A DNA stretch of 64,000 nt from Niastella sp966211305 (GTDB lineage Bacteria; Bacteroidota; Bacteroidia; Chitinophagales; Chitinophagaceae), in NCBI GenBank assembly GCA_966211305.1, contig CBIHPC010000003.1, forward strand, positions 34,828 to 98,827, given 5' to 3'. A program made the translations under genes and the position numbers. Under the pieces are notes generated by a model. It saw only the letters and a list, made by a program, of their open reading frames with translations. It did no database searches and was not told the DNA's origin. Shown piece by piece: positions 10,901-19,479 of the stretch (its first letter is position 1; each line of letters starts with the position of its first letter).

Positions 10901-11197
10901 GCCCAGTATTTGTGCAGCGGTAAAAAAGTTATTGTCGCTGCCGGTGTCGCCGGGTGCGCGTGATAAAATATCCTCTACCGGCAAATTGGTGCGGTAACCC
11001 AGGTCGAGCAGGGCATAACACAATGCTTCGAGTATGGTTATACCGGGGTCGTGCACGTTATGATCTGTCCATATTTTACCACTCAGTTTACCCAGATAGG
11101 CAATGCCTTCGCTCCGCAGTTTGTCAAAGTTGAGGTACCCGGGGAAACCGGAGTTGTTCTTGCTGATCGATTTTGTATTTAATAGTTCGTCTGCCAT
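4949..11197 (-). CDS. giant eCIS baseplate protein (Pvc12/Afp12-like) with internal repeat array
   Basis: A 2082-aa protein. The N-terminus carries TDHNVHDPGITILEAL (about residues 42-57), the signature of large phage/eCIS baseplate components related to gp6/gp47. A VVEHILLRP block (about residue 1650) is another family mark. Residues about 790-1600 hold at least nine degenerate units of the form aromatic-x-Phe/Leu-x-Leu, a turn, Ser/Tyr, then T-x-E-E-A and a helix, like tandem YegP/DUF1508-type modules. A Pro/Thr/Glu/Ala-rich linker, probably disordered, lies near residues 1820-1885, before a helical C-terminus. Cysteines are abundant after residue about 1150. The start at 11197 lies 22 bases after the 1609-aa baseplate gene. 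It probably forms the outer baseplate wedge; the repeats are unexplained. Confidence 0.8.
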   Translation of the reverse strand: MADELLNTKSISKNNSGFPGYLNFDKLRSEGIAYLGKLSGKIWTDHNVHDPGITILEALCYALLDLGYRTNLPVEDILSRAPGDTGSDNNFFTAAQILGCNPLTITDYRKLLVDIDGVKNAWLEVATDQKDWCRNPNQPTPDPVPGTVPGNAPGTVPGAARSACTEYLNGLYHVYIETEKDPDKDFTTAAQKAAYINDVTCRVKKALMAHRNLCEDFVDVYVLCKLEMGVCADLELESDADADKVYLAVAQALRAFFSPAPRFYTLPQLLDRQLPIEAIFAGRPYNVTESHGFVDTSEFEQIELKKEIHLSDVFNVILQVPGVRKVKNLQLRTCNGAPVGQTGWKFKLPKNYVPDFTIGCSGFQFSKNGRPVTVDTAKYQGLLSINFSNTGKILYTEAFPNLDSAIPGGIYRSDLSDYYSIQNDFPRVYGIGEGGLPDSAPATRKAQALQLKGYLLFFDQLLANYLSQLTNIRTLFALSAPGENERHTYFLNTLNSVPDLAKLLRMPATDSDALAAGTQGSTLVYPVSKNDLLQWIAAHPDTTFDADALPPYTFGSLAEQEIILQQLKEDLLQQQYTTGFIGNAPAIHYYLLTSQDDFALVSKKHFAATAEADTELGTVIYIAGFDANYRTYITGSNRVSFDVELNLVSFASYLQEIVEDDALYATRRNTFLDHLLSRFAEQFTDFALLSYKQYATEEAATQANIEAKENFLTHYDTISRNRGKAYDYFENNWNTGNISGFEQSVKYISGIENKLAHSLCNFIVTQYDELFQVNITIANRAFMSLPGKFNSRPEAQETARSVFNALGNPGNLSTRYLAHERLYTLQLQYGNGSFANVAYTWPTEQEADEVRAALSRAFDLQPRPDDVFVSEHMYRLQLQNNTGNVIRTAVAFTTVEQEAQNALQRSNEGINDNTLWTPVADAAQPGNLYLVAVAPNMVEFIDVNAFKIDIDNTIVGHPDNFTYEVLDRTNAFKFTPAEMFNSTEEAQAHCYSVLALGAIESNYQVGRNLLHRKFTLGITGNGILQAICATEWDTEEEAIRAKDHIHQIIRNRVYQVNIDKSPYRWRFNYYLGFEENARFIFTSVEEYAASSAALRSAALLHQSANELQVRQQENRILLTAGKKNSHVPVVATPVQPDGTPTTAAVSAALDTQKSITPMLGNPDPEVYDRFVEPDEISRQGLYVYQLVDKDNVYAAYSESYGSFTQADEARKKMAAWLRQHAVAQTDAIKKVTYRSQEFFNLFPCEEGTVIPPCSCSTDPEADYVYYFSLTVDATGNTAWRSLQHYATEEAARKDYQFFIILLKYAGNLFVDCDNCNKEGKRTWRIYMREVLAESARRFMTEEAAWGHEGIEKFICAVQSGLGFHNYLRATDCCYSFYLNCGADFIVHPCKYDTAGKRTAVMQELYYRLQRFIESRAYSTRWEQNTLVLLDHAAQPFARHTFDSVDGQNLCNWLVQLPNEITDSRNSYILKDGTLYLVDADGQTILQSYNNNYNLENWKTGLQQFACYFPIVANTDEATGRTSYCIEIKIPGFNSCADDRLELQPCGCGDQAPVTEPDCYVAWRSVCCFGSCQQAQAALIYAMRLLLNFENYQAVFDCECNSFGIALNYSITGREQTPNDLKPGGELIAYNPQCYPTPDSVCDAVRRAKKLTNAEGLHVVEHILLRPLNYDDCNCRRGIGCGERMRDCDFVWKVPDEDPCSTEQDICFVPGADPYSFIATVVLPAWPVRFRTPEGRQLMENILYRSGPAHVLLRILWLAPHDFCCFEGKYKNWRRHLAQKQVCSDNFSVCDLLDFLFRRNFACLPDCTDCGPCASDQPQAQPCFSENSNRLKQDQHRFTNLVNETFCWQQIVCDKYRYTPCDQPVITRVPGTVDAAVPALVEEPPVEAVNAVPSATPDETTAPEEPDTTPPVETAAAEEPVAATTTPEEETAVPSARARFVNSRMAGYRAVAREVIERSNNNPLAVMAQAYLNDPDPTPQKTDTLITRLLENAKPEEATVKRLSRDMKKDLITALVWFYLDKISFEQMEVKHIKQSAKTFEKLRKAKIGIQGIYDDWNGMEVKKYEPGVNLNLLHEVVTGIKK

Positions 11198-11219
11198 AAC
11201 CGGGTTGCCATTTTCAATG

Positions 11220-14200
11220 TTATTTGCATATGGTATTTATCATCATCGGCTGGTTGGCACATGCCAGTTGCGGGTGCCAGGTTTCACAATCCTGTTGCTG
11301 AATGCATACATCGATATCGCCGGCGATCAGGATCGACCGCGGGGTAACCGGACAAACCTCTGCCTGGTCGATGGGTGCCGCATTGGTTTCATCGTCCTCA
11401 TGCCGCATTTTCAGCTCGATGATATAATCTAAATAATCGCGTGATTCCAGGAAGCGGATAATATCCGAGCGGTTGATGCATTGGCCAAACGTGAGTTTGT
11501 CGTATACACCCACGGCCCAGGGAGCCAGGAATTCGCGCAGGTCTTCCTGCAGTTTTTCTTTATAAAAATGCTCGTCCTTACCGATGTATAATTTCACCCG
11601 CAAACAGAACTGCACTTTTTCATAACGGGGGTTCATTACCCGCAACCGCACAAAGGGCGAAGTTTTTTTCGCTATGTATTGTTGTATCGATTCCAGCATG
11701 CTTACCGGTACCCGGGGCTCAAATTGCTGCATGGCCCTGAGTTTGTTCATATCGGGTATAACCGCCAGCAGCACGTACCCCGGCGCTACCGGGTGATCGT
11801 TCCTGTACTTATGCGCATCGAGCGCAAAGCTGTGGTTGATGCATTTGGCTTTGAACACCTGTGGAAAGGCATCGAGCACCAGCCGTTCATAATCGAATTT
11901 TTGAATGGCCCTTCCTTTATGCCGCAACAGTTCGCTTACGCGTACATAGTATTGCCCGGTTTCTTCGGGCACCCGGCCGCCGAATGTTTCGTATGGCTGC
12001 GTAATTTTTTTAACGGCGGTATCGGCCACTTTCAGTTTTGTAAGCGAAGCAGCGGGCAGTGTTTCATCGAGCCGCTGTTTGTCGTTGGCTTCGTAATTGG
12101 TAAAAGTGGCCCTTACCGCCTGTGTAAAGATGCCGATGGTTTCGGCCACCGAGCGGCTGTTGATGGGGATAGCCGCTTTTATCCAGTGCAGGCCCTTCGG
12201 CAATACGGTGTTCTCACTGGTCATATTACCGGGAAGCGCGAACCGGATAATACCCGAGGTGGTCAATCCTTCCGTCGCATCTTCCAGCACTTCAAAACCG
12301 GTGCGCAGCAGTTTCCAGGTATTGTTTTCGAGATAATACCATTGGATGTCTTCTTTCTGCGATTCTGAATCGGCGGTGGCTTCTGCCAGCTGGAACAATA
12401 TGTTCAGGTTGCTGCCGGGTTGCAGGTCTTTCAACCCGAGGTGTAAATTGCCTTCATCGCAGAAGGTAGGAAACAGGGAAGGCTGTGTTTCCAGTTCTTC
12501 GGTTTTGTAGGTGCCGGTGTATGGATATAAATGTATAAGATCGATATCGGTAATAGCGGCGGTGGCTTTGTAATCGATAGACATTTCTTTGATCACCGGC
12601 GTCCAGGGTTCGTTGGGGATCACCACCGTTTTCTCACCAAAACTTCCTGAAAAGAAATCGCCGAGGTCGATATCGTCGAGAATATCGTTGAACTTACTCC
12701 TGATGATGCCTTTCAGGTCATCGGCCACCCCGGTGAGGTCGGTGTTCAGTAATGTGAACAAACTGGTAAAGAATGCTCTTACTTCTGCATTCACATTGTC
12801 CTGCTCCGATGCGGTAAGATCGCCGGTCTCGAAATCATTATTGAACAGATCGGTGATGGAGAGCGACGCAATGCCTGCAATATTGTCAAGCACCGTTTTA
12901 CAATCGGCAATTACATTGTTCAGGAAGGGTACGTTCACACCTTCGTCGATCTTGCTTTCCACTACGCTGATGAGGTCGAGTAAAACGTCTTCTATGGCGG
13001 AGTTCACAACTTGGCCGGCCACCTGTATTACACGCGGACCAATATTGCCGAAGAAGATAGAAATATCGAAAACCGATGGAATGGCGTTCTCGTCGTCATA
13101 CACGGCCCCGTTGATAAGGTCGGGGTAACGGCCAAAGGCCATCATTTGCCGGGCAAGCACATACGAATAGTTCTTGTGCAGAAAATCCTGGTTCTGCAGG
13201 TTGATCCGCAGGAAATTATTTCTCGAGTTCACGCCAAAGGGATGTAGCGGTTCACCCGTGATGTTGAACGACTGGGTAAGATCGAATTGCGGCGCCGATG
13301 CCAGCGAAGCATCATGAAACAGCTTTATCGTTTGGTCGAACGGGGGAATGGCGCTGGTGGGATCATCAGGATCTTCCAGTACTACCGGATGGCATGTTAC
13401 CGATGAAATGCCCTGTTCAAACAATTGCCGGTTATTGTCTTTGGTAAACTCATTCAATACGGTTGTGGTGAATGGCGTACCTGTTTTTTCTTTTATCCAG
13501 TTGCCGTTTTCGAGCAGCGCGAGGTTCATTTGAAAATCGCACTCATTCAGCCCATAGATCGATTTGTCATTGTTCTCCGGGTCTTCACAATTATGATAAT
13601 TCTCCCTTACAAGATATCCTTTATAATGTTTGTTGAAATCGGTTGGTTTGTCTTTCCAGTTGATGTTCACATACACCTCATTCCATTTTTTACCAAACAC
13701 TTCCTGGCTGCCTATATAGAAATTAGGACCTACCAGGTTGAGTTTGGGAACGGGGTCCGGTACCGGAACGGGTGGTGGATTGGTAACGTCGAAATCGATC
13801 ACTACGGGCCGGGTGCCAAACGGATATACCGGCGCGTTTACATTCTGTAAACTTTCATCGTTCTGTACAATAAAGTTTTTCAGTCCGCATACCGTTGTTT
13901 CTATCTTCGACAGGTTGTCGCCGGCAACGATCACATTCCTGAAGAAATGGTACAGCGATACCGGTTGTTCCCGCTCTTCAGGTTTTCTTTCGCAGCATTG
14001 TTCTTTTATTGCGGTGGCCGTAATGGTTTCGAACAGTTTTATTTTATCATCCAGTTCAATCTTTACCACCGGCAGGGTAGTGCTTAGTTCTTCTTTCAGG
14101 TTTGCTGCATTGTAAAATGTAACCGCTTTCTGATGGGCCTGCAGTTCGGCGGTTATGGTAAGGGTGAAGGGTTTATCTGTACCTGATGGCACCATGGCGC

Positions 14201-16049
14201 CGGGCGCCATGGTGATCACCGGTGGCGTTTCGGGCATTATCCATTCTTTTTCACCACTGAACGAAACGGTTAATGCTTTGCGTGGCTGCAGGAATTCAGC
14301 GAGGATCATTCGTTCCGCTTCGTTGAATTTGCTTTCAAACTGCGTTTTGGTTATGGTGGTCTCGAATATTTTTTCTTCCCGGGCGCAATAACAGATATCC
14401 GTATCGAGCCGGTCGCTGGCATCCCTGCGGTCGGCTTCCGATTTTATATAACGAATGGTGAGCAGTTGGTTCAGCCGGTCGTTCAGGTCTTTGCCGATGC
14501 CTTTTTTTACAATGGCCGCCAGTATGCTTCGGTTGAGATAATAGAACGACTGGCCCAGCAGCGCCCTTACTTCGTTGTACAGCGTATCGGCCGGCACAAG
14601 GCTGTTATACGAGCCGCTGTTGGCTGTGCCGCCCCCTGTTGTTGAACCGGGATCGCAACAGGAATTGGAAACGCCCGTTACCGGTTGCAGCCCGCTGCAA
14701 TAATTGTTCTTTAGCAAACAGCTCAGGGTGATGGTCACTTTACGGGTGCCTTCATTCAACAACAATACGGGCGATGCCAGTATAAACGCAATGCGCGCAT
14801 TAGGGTAGGGGTGAATGAACTTATTTTCAGGATCGGTGTATTTGCTGTAGCGGGCGCCGGGTGTTGGCCAGCTGTTCGGTTCCTCTTTGAATTCTTTATC
14901 GATGCCATTGGCTTTACGGGCATCGGGCGCCATGTAAACACCTTCGAGCCAGGTGGTGGTAGAAACCGTGTGGTTGTTCAGGAACAGGGTTCGTATATCG
15001 GCTACCTGCGCTTTGTTCACTACAATTTCCCGGTCGGTGGCAAATAATATTTCCTGTTTGTTGAGGTCTTTGCCATCTTTCAACTGCAGGCCTTTTTTCA
15101 GCAGGTAAGCGTTCAGCTGGTGCTGGATCTCAAAAACAACATGCGCTTTGTCGGGCACAGCCTCCTGTGGCTGCAGCTTCAATACTTTTTTATAGAAGAA
15201 GTCGAGGTGCTTTTTCGAAAAGCTGTTCAGGTCGGTTTGCAGGTGGGTGAATAATTTCAGGAAGGAGAACAGCAGGGCGAGGTGCGGATGGTGTTTCTCC
15301 TGCAGGTCTTCCTGTAAAGGGAACAAACTTTGTTGCAGGCTTTGCTCTGCGCTGCCTGAAATAATGCGGATGGCATCTAAGAAGGCAGGTACAAGCTGTT
15401 CTACATCTTTATACAACGCCAGTAATCTTTTTCTTTTGGTTTTGCCCTTTGCGCTGAATGCTTCGCTGGTAAAATTGGCATAGGCATCGGTAATGTCGAG
15501 CTCCCAGGTTTCGTTATCGAGCACCTGGTTGAAGATTTGGGGCTTAACGCAATACCATTTAACGGCGGCATTGTTGTACAGCATGAATTGCCTTACGGTA
15601 TCGGTGAGCGTGTTTTTGATAAGGCTGCCCAGCGTTACCTTTACAGGCAGGGTAGCATCCTGTAGTTTTGACTGCCACTCGTTTATTTTGTTGATCAGTT
15701 GATTGTTTACATAGTTCAGCAACAGTTGCAACCCGGCTTTAGATGGCTTTTTTACAAATGCTTTTTTGAACGCGGCCAGTTTGTTTTCGGTGGCGGTTCT
15801 GTTATAGCGAATGATGGAGGCAATGATAAATGGCGCGCTGCTGCGAAAGAACGGCTGCCAGTTTTTTATATTAAGTTGGGTGTCGTAGTAGTTGATGTGT
15901 TGCGAGAGCTGTACGAAATAGTCGAGCAGGTCGGCCAGGGTGCGGCCGTCGATTGCGGCCGCGCCCTGCAACAGTTCGTGCATTACCCGCTGATGCTGAC
16001 TAGCACCGGGATCGTTTTGAAAGGGATGTTTCAGGGACTGGCAATTCAT
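11220..16049 (-). CDS. baseplate J/gp47-like protein (Pvc11/Afp11-like)
   Basis: A 1609-aa baseplate wedge protein. The C-terminal 350 residues look like the baseplate J/gp47 family: a YYVRVSELLRHKGRAIQKFDYERLVLD block, then a predicted alpha/beta region with AVIPDMNKL, PFVRLRVMNPRYEKVQ and a C-terminal DRSDIIRFLESRDYLDYI-like element that contacts the neighbouring wedge protein in related baseplates. The N-terminal 1200 residues are a long extension that I cannot assign beyond its place in the locus. The ATG at 16049 is separated from the gp25 gene only by a 16-bp tandem repeat. Order gp25, J-like, Pvc12-like is the usual eCIS baseplate order, which supports the call. Confidence 0.82.
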   Translation of the reverse strand: MNCQSLKHPFQNDPGASQHQRVMHELLQGAAAIDGRTLADLLDYFVQLSQHINYYDTQLNIKNWQPFFRSSAPFIIASIIRYNRTATENKLAAFKKAFVKKPSKAGLQLLLNYVNNQLINKINEWQSKLQDATLPVKVTLGSLIKNTLTDTVRQFMLYNNAAVKWYCVKPQIFNQVLDNETWELDITDAYANFTSEAFSAKGKTKRKRLLALYKDVEQLVPAFLDAIRIISGSAEQSLQQSLFPLQEDLQEKHHPHLALLFSFLKLFTHLQTDLNSFSKKHLDFFYKKVLKLQPQEAVPDKAHVVFEIQHQLNAYLLKKGLQLKDGKDLNKQEILFATDREIVVNKAQVADIRTLFLNNHTVSTTTWLEGVYMAPDARKANGIDKEFKEEPNSWPTPGARYSKYTDPENKFIHPYPNARIAFILASPVLLLNEGTRKVTITLSCLLKNNYCSGLQPVTGVSNSCCDPGSTTGGGTANSGSYNSLVPADTLYNEVRALLGQSFYYLNRSILAAIVKKGIGKDLNDRLNQLLTIRYIKSEADRRDASDRLDTDICYCAREEKIFETTITKTQFESKFNEAERMILAEFLQPRKALTVSFSGEKEWIMPETPPVITMAPGAMVPSGTDKPFTLTITAELQAHQKAVTFYNAANLKEELSTTLPVVKIELDDKIKLFETITATAIKEQCCERKPEEREQPVSLYHFFRNVIVAGDNLSKIETTVCGLKNFIVQNDESLQNVNAPVYPFGTRPVVIDFDVTNPPPVPVPDPVPKLNLVGPNFYIGSQEVFGKKWNEVYVNINWKDKPTDFNKHYKGYLVRENYHNCEDPENNDKSIYGLNECDFQMNLALLENGNWIKEKTGTPFTTTVLNEFTKDNNRQLFEQGISSVTCHPVVLEDPDDPTSAIPPFDQTIKLFHDASLASAPQFDLTQSFNITGEPLHPFGVNSRNNFLRINLQNQDFLHKNYSYVLARQMMAFGRYPDLINGAVYDDENAIPSVFDISIFFGNIGPRVIQVAGQVVNSAIEDVLLDLISVVESKIDEGVNVPFLNNVIADCKTVLDNIAGIASLSITDLFNNDFETGDLTASEQDNVNAEVRAFFTSLFTLLNTDLTGVADDLKGIIRSKFNDILDDIDLGDFFSGSFGEKTVVIPNEPWTPVIKEMSIDYKATAAITDIDLIHLYPYTGTYKTEELETQPSLFPTFCDEGNLHLGLKDLQPGSNLNILFQLAEATADSESQKEDIQWYYLENNTWKLLRTGFEVLEDATEGLTTSGIIRFALPGNMTSENTVLPKGLHWIKAAIPINSRSVAETIGIFTQAVRATFTNYEANDKQRLDETLPAASLTKLKVADTAVKKITQPYETFGGRVPEETGQYYVRVSELLRHKGRAIQKFDYERLVLDAFPQVFKAKCINHSFALDAHKYRNDHPVAPGYVLLAVIPDMNKLRAMQQFEPRVPVSMLESIQQYIAKKTSPFVRLRVMNPRYEKVQFCLRVKLYIGKDEHFYKEKLQEDLREFLAPWAVGVYDKLTFGQCINRSDIIRFLESRDYLDYIIELKMRHEDDETNAAPIDQAEVCPVTPRSILIAGDIDVCIQQQDCETWHPQLACANQPMMINTICK

Positions 16050-16050
16050 T

Positions 16051-16085
16051 GTTGACGAGTTAACGAGTTGACGAGTTAACGAGTT
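16051..16085. repeat. 2.2-copy 16-bp tandem repeat in operon spacer
   Basis: Unit GTTGACGAGTTAACGA occurs at 16051-16066 and 16067-16082 and then starts again. It fills the spacer between the gp25 gene and the 1609-aa baseplate gene and touches the gp25 stop codon. The same word family (GTTRACRAGTTAAC) recurs at 62252-62296. Confidence 0.85.
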
Positions 16086-16510
16086 TATACTGGCTTTAAC
16101 GCTTCGTTCTTATAGTAGTCATACACATAGTTGAACCTTGAATTGGTACCCGGTATGCTGTAATCGATGCTGATGGTGAACTTACCTTCTATAAGATCGA
16201 ACGATTCCGCTGCGGTTACTTCAATTTTTTCCGCCACTATCCGTGGTTCGTAATACAGGATGGCATTCTTAACCCTGTCTTTCAGGTAACCGATCACCGA
16301 GCTGTTCATGTTTTCGAACACATAGTTGGTAAGATCGCAGCCATAGCGGGGTTGCATAACCCGTTCGCCCAGGGTGGTTGACAATAATATATTGAGGCTT
16401 TGCCTGATGTCCTCTTCATCGCTTACCAGTTCAACGGAACCGGCTTCGCGGTTGAAGGTAGGCGGGAATGACCAGCCTGTGCCGAGAAATGAATTGAATA
16501 CCTTGTTCAT
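16085..16510 (-). CDS. GPW/gp25 family baseplate wedge protein
   Basis: A 141-aa protein of the T4 gp25-like family, which nucleates the baseplate wedge and primes sheath assembly (Pvc9/Afp9, TssE relatives). The family signature is in the centre: IRQSLNILLSTTLGERVMQP followed by RYGCDLTNYVFE (about residues 36-68). Length is normal for the family. The ATG at 16510 follows the PAAR gene by 12 bases. Together with PAAR and the spike gene this gives the standard spike-tip-wedge order of an eCIS operon. Confidence 0.92.
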   Translation of the reverse strand: MNKVFNSFLGTGWSFPPTFNREAGSVELVSDEEDIRQSLNILLSTTLGERVMQPRYGCDLTNYVFENMNSSVIGYLKDRVKNAILYYEPRIVAEKIEVTAAESFDLIEGKFTISIDYSIPGTNSRFNYVYDYYKNEALKPV

Positions 16511-16522
16511 ACGAAATAATTT

Positions 16523-16813
16523 TTATCCGCCTATCTGTACTGTAGGGAAACCGGCTACGATAACACCGCCATGCGATGTAAGATCGCCCTGCCGGGCCGC
16601 AGGTTTGCCACCGATCAATACGGTAACGGAGCCTTTTACAATGGTATCGGGCGGACCCGTGCAGATCAATAAGTCGCCCACTACCGCCGCCGGCATATTG
16701 CCGATCAGCACCGTGGCCACACCCGGGCCGGTAACAGGGCCGCCTACATGTGGTACCGGCCCGTTTGAAAGCGGACAGGTATGCATATCGCTTATTCTTG
16801 CTGCTGCGGGCAT
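16523..16813 (-). CDS. PAAR-domain spike-tip protein
   Basis: A 96-aa protein made entirely of a PAAR domain, the cone that sharpens the tip of the VgrG/gp5-like spike (Pvc10/Afp10-type). It starts MPAAARISD and has the repeated glycine-rich beta pattern: TVLIGNMPAAVVGD, then SVTVLIGGKPAARQGD and a terminal FPTVQIGG. There are Cys and His residues near positions 13-15 and 52 that could bind the tip metal ion known from the family. It has no C-terminal extension, so it carries no fused effector. It lies 16 bases after the spike gene. Confidence 0.93.
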   Translation of the reverse strand: MPAAARISDMHTCPLSNGPVPHVGGPVTGPGVATVLIGNMPAAVVGDLLICTGPPDTIVKGSVTVLIGGKPAARQGDLTSHGGVIVAGFPTVQIGG

Positions 16814-16829
16814 GTTGTTGTTTTTGGGG

Positions 16830-18605
16830 TTAGTTTATTTTTACCAGTGAACCGCTGATGTCGGTAATGCCCGATGACGATAATTTCGTCATGGCGCCCT
16901 GTATTTCACAATTGCCATCTGCTTTTACCGAGAGCGACATACCGCCAATTGATAACGTAGCGCCTGCCGACAGGGTGAGGTTGGCACCCGCCTTCAGTTC
17001 TATATTTTGCAAACTTTCAATTGAAACACCGCTGGTGCCCATGGTCACTTTATTGTTGTTCTGATCTTTGATCTCTATTTTGCTTCCGGCTTCATCGAGC
17101 TGAATGCTGTTCCCGGCGGGGGTATCGATGGTAATGGTTTTTGTACTGTCATTAAAATGAATGCGCATTTTACTGCGCGTAAAAAAGCCTTTTTCATCAT
17201 TGGCATCGGCTGCCTGCAAGGGCGCGGGTTTGGCGCTGCTGTTCAACTGGCCCAGCATAATACCATGCCGCGGATCGTCGTTGATAAATCCTACGATCAC
17301 TTCATCGCCTATTTCGGGCCGGAAGAAGGCGCCGCGGGTATCACCGGCATCGACACTGGCCACACGCACCCAGGTGCCTTCGGCATTGTTATCGATAACG
17401 GGTATTTTAACCAGGATGCGGTCGTCCCCGTCGGGATCGGTTGCGAGGCGTTTTACTATCCCTATCTGCAAACCGTGAATGGAACCAACGAGACCGGCGC
17501 TGAGCATGTCATCAACCTGCGGGGTTTTGGCCGCGTACTGTGTTGGGTCGTAACCGAACTGGATATGCGTATACCAGGCGCCATTGGCTATATCCTGTAC
17601 AACTGCCGTCACCAGCGCTTTGCCGTTAAAGCGGTCGCCGATACCGGAAAGCTTTACCATATCGCCCGGTTGTACGCCTGAAAAACCGGTGATGCGTGCC
17701 CGCCCTCTTATTTTGCTGAGGCGGCTGCGCATCATAATGCCGTCGGCCCAGTCCTGCAGTTCCTGTTCAGGCAAATGCCCGCTGTGGTGAACGAGGTATT
17801 TATCGGGGGTGATGGCTTCTGCGAGGTTACTGCCCGGGATATTACCCGGCTCGGTAAAACCGGGCGCTTCGGAGGCATCGGCTTTGAACAATTGCTGACC
17901 GGCATAATCCCACGAGGCCGCTTCCACGTTTTTCCATTGCGTGCGCGCATCCATCGAGGCTTCCAGTTCGAGGATCGATGAACCGTAGGTTACCTGTATA
18001 ACAGGTTCGGCTGAGGTAACGGGTTTAGTGATCTTTATTTCACCATCGTTTACAAACACCAGCATGCCGTTGGCTTCGGCGCGCAGCAACAGGAAGTCCC
18101 AGTCGCTCACATGATGCTGCACCACTTCCTTATGTGTAAGCGTGGTGGTTTGCGCATCGCTTGTTAACCCGCTGTAGGCGCCGATAAGCGTGTCGAAGAG
18201 CTGGCTGTCCTTTACCTGTTCGTAATAGCGGCTATGGCGGCCGATGGTCATCTTCACCGCTTCATCGCGGCACTCGATATGCAGTTCGCTTTTGCCGTTC
18301 TCTTTTATTTTTACTGCATGGCGGGTGATGATGCCTTTGAAAGCCTGGCTGTTGTTGCTGTCGAACCCTATTTTGATCTTTATCTTATTGCCGGGCACGA
18401 AATCATTGCTGTTGCTGATGTCGAAACTGCGTTGCGCGGCATCGCCATCGCGCAGGATGATCTTTGCCGTGGGTATGCGGTTCACTTCTTTGGTTATGGA
18501 AATACCCAGCACCTGGTACGATGGGTTCACCGGCGTTTCGTTCACCAGTATATTGAAGGTGCTTACATCGTGTTGCGATGGGTTTGGTATGATCAGTTCC
18601 TCCAT
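16830..18605 (-). CDS. VgrG/gp5-gp27-like spike protein (Pvc8/Afp8-like)
   Basis: A 591-aa central spike. Residues about 1-370 correspond to the gp27-like ring (LNV.. ISITKEVNRIPTAKI near the start). An OB-fold region follows at about 375-470 (DGDDRILVKIPVID, RPEIGDEVIVGFINDDPRHG), then a gp5-like triple beta-helix of short repeats to the C-terminus (KTITIDTPAGNSIQLDEAG, NIELKAGANLTLSAG). This is the eCIS/VgrG layout with no effector extension. The stop of the upstream LysM gene and this ATG share one base (TGATG at 18605), so translation is probably coupled. Confidence 0.92.
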   Translation of the reverse strand: MEELIIPNPSQHDVSTFNILVNETPVNPSYQVLGISITKEVNRIPTAKIILRDGDAAQRSFDISNSNDFVPGNKIKIKIGFDSNNSQAFKGIITRHAVKIKENGKSELHIECRDEAVKMTIGRHSRYYEQVKDSQLFDTLIGAYSGLTSDAQTTTLTHKEVVQHHVSDWDFLLLRAEANGMLVFVNDGEIKITKPVTSAEPVIQVTYGSSILELEASMDARTQWKNVEAASWDYAGQQLFKADASEAPGFTEPGNIPGSNLAEAITPDKYLVHHSGHLPEQELQDWADGIMMRSRLSKIRGRARITGFSGVQPGDMVKLSGIGDRFNGKALVTAVVQDIANGAWYTHIQFGYDPTQYAAKTPQVDDMLSAGLVGSIHGLQIGIVKRLATDPDGDDRILVKIPVIDNNAEGTWVRVASVDAGDTRGAFFRPEIGDEVIVGFINDDPRHGIMLGQLNSSAKPAPLQAADANDEKGFFTRSKMRIHFNDSTKTITIDTPAGNSIQLDEAGSKIEIKDQNNNKVTMGTSGVSIESLQNIELKAGANLTLSAGATLSIGGMSLSVKADGNCEIQGAMTKLSSSGITDISGSLVKIN

Positions 18606-19312
18606 CAGGCTTCGTTTTTATCGAATGGTGGAAAATAGAGCTCGTTGCCCGGTTTTATTTTTCTGATAGTAGTGAGCGCATTCACTTTGGCCACCTGCAG
18701 AAAATACATCGGGTCGTTGTAAATGCTCCAGGTCATCAGGTCGAGCCGGTCGCCCTGTTTAACCGCGCGGTAGTGCGTGAGGTCGGGTGAGCTCAGCCGT
18801 GATTCTGCCTGGATCTCTTCCCTCGACTTATGCGCAAGGAAGGTGGCGTTCACTTTTACCCTTAACGGTTTGCCATCGGGTTCAAACAAGGAGAAGTTCA
18901 GTTCGAGATTCGAGAGCACACAGCGGAAATCGATCTCCGAGCCCCAGTGTACGATCAGAAAGCGTGGCCGGTGAATGTTGCCATCCATATTGTACACGCA
19001 TTTTTTGAGATCGGCCAGCTGGTCGTGCACGGGTTTGTTGATGTATGCTGCGTTATCGCCGCCGTAACCTTCCATTGTTTTGGTGCCATCGAGAATGAAC
19101 TCAAGCCGCAGTTCTTCGGGCGCGGTGCTTTTATACCGCGCTTCGCTGCCCTGGTTGCCATGCCCCGTTTGCGTATCGACATTCACCTTATAGGTTTGTG
19201 AGAACGATTCGGGGTTGATGGGCGTGGCAAACTGCCGCGAGGGGTCTTCACCCGTGAAATCGCGGTTGGCGAATGATTTGATCACCAGTTTGCGGAGGCT
19301 GTTATCGCTCAT
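18605..19312 (-). CDS. CIS tube/LysM-domain protein (Pvc7/Afp7-like)
   Basis: A 235-aa protein of the contractile injection system tube/LysM family that links the tube to the spike (gp53/gp54-like role). The N-terminal part has NPESFSQTYKVNVDTQTG and EELRLEFILDGT, typical of the family. The C-terminal 50 residues form a LysM-like fold (YRAVKQGDRLDLMTWSIYND ... INDPMYF-type segment ... KPGNELYFPP). Its ATG overlaps the end of the DUF5908 gene by 11 bases, and its stop overlaps the spike start by one base, so the three are tightly coupled. Confidence 0.9.
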   Translation of the reverse strand: MSDNSLRKLVIKSFANRDFTGEDPSRQFATPINPESFSQTYKVNVDTQTGHGNQGSEARYKSTAPEELRLEFILDGTKTMEGYGGDNAAYINKPVHDQLADLKKCVYNMDGNIHRPRFLIVHWGSEIDFRCVLSNLELNFSLFEPDGKPLRVKVNATFLAHKSREEIQAESRLSSPDLTHYRAVKQGDRLDLMTWSIYNDPMYFLQVAKVNALTTIRKIKPGNELYFPPFDKNEA

Positions 19313-19469
19313 TTTTTTCTTTTAAGATGTCCATCACTTTTTCCACGCAGGCCTGGATGATCTCTTCCTGCGAGCCGCCGCTTCCCTGGGAAGCGCTGCC
19401 CGACTGGCCATTGGAAGTGTCCTGCGTTACAACGGCCTTTATCACCAGTTCGCGAACTTCTATTGGCAT
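19302..19469 (-). CDS. DUF5908 small eCIS protein
   Basis: A 55-aa protein, easily missed by size, translated from ATG at 19469 to TAA at 19302-19304. The N-terminus MPIEVRELVIKAVV is the DUF5908 hallmark; a Ser/Gly/Gln-rich linker and a C-terminal helix (EEIIQACVEKVMDILK) follow. DUF5908 genes are found between tube and LysM genes in Bacteroidota eCIS operons, exactly as here. It starts 10 bases after the second tube gene, and its last 11 bases overlap the next gene. Its function is unknown. The C-terminal helix could dock on the LysM protein, but this is only suggested by the gene order. Confidence 0.85.
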   Translation of the reverse strand: MPIEVRELVIKAVVTQDTSNGQSGSASQGSGGSQEEIIQACVEKVMDILKEKNER

Positions 19470-19479
19470 ATGTGAAAAT

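Noticed and set aside
11679..12368. 229-codon plus-strand frame inside the baseplate J-like gene
   Set aside because: Antisense shadow; the minus frame shows the conserved J/gp47 blocks over the same bases.
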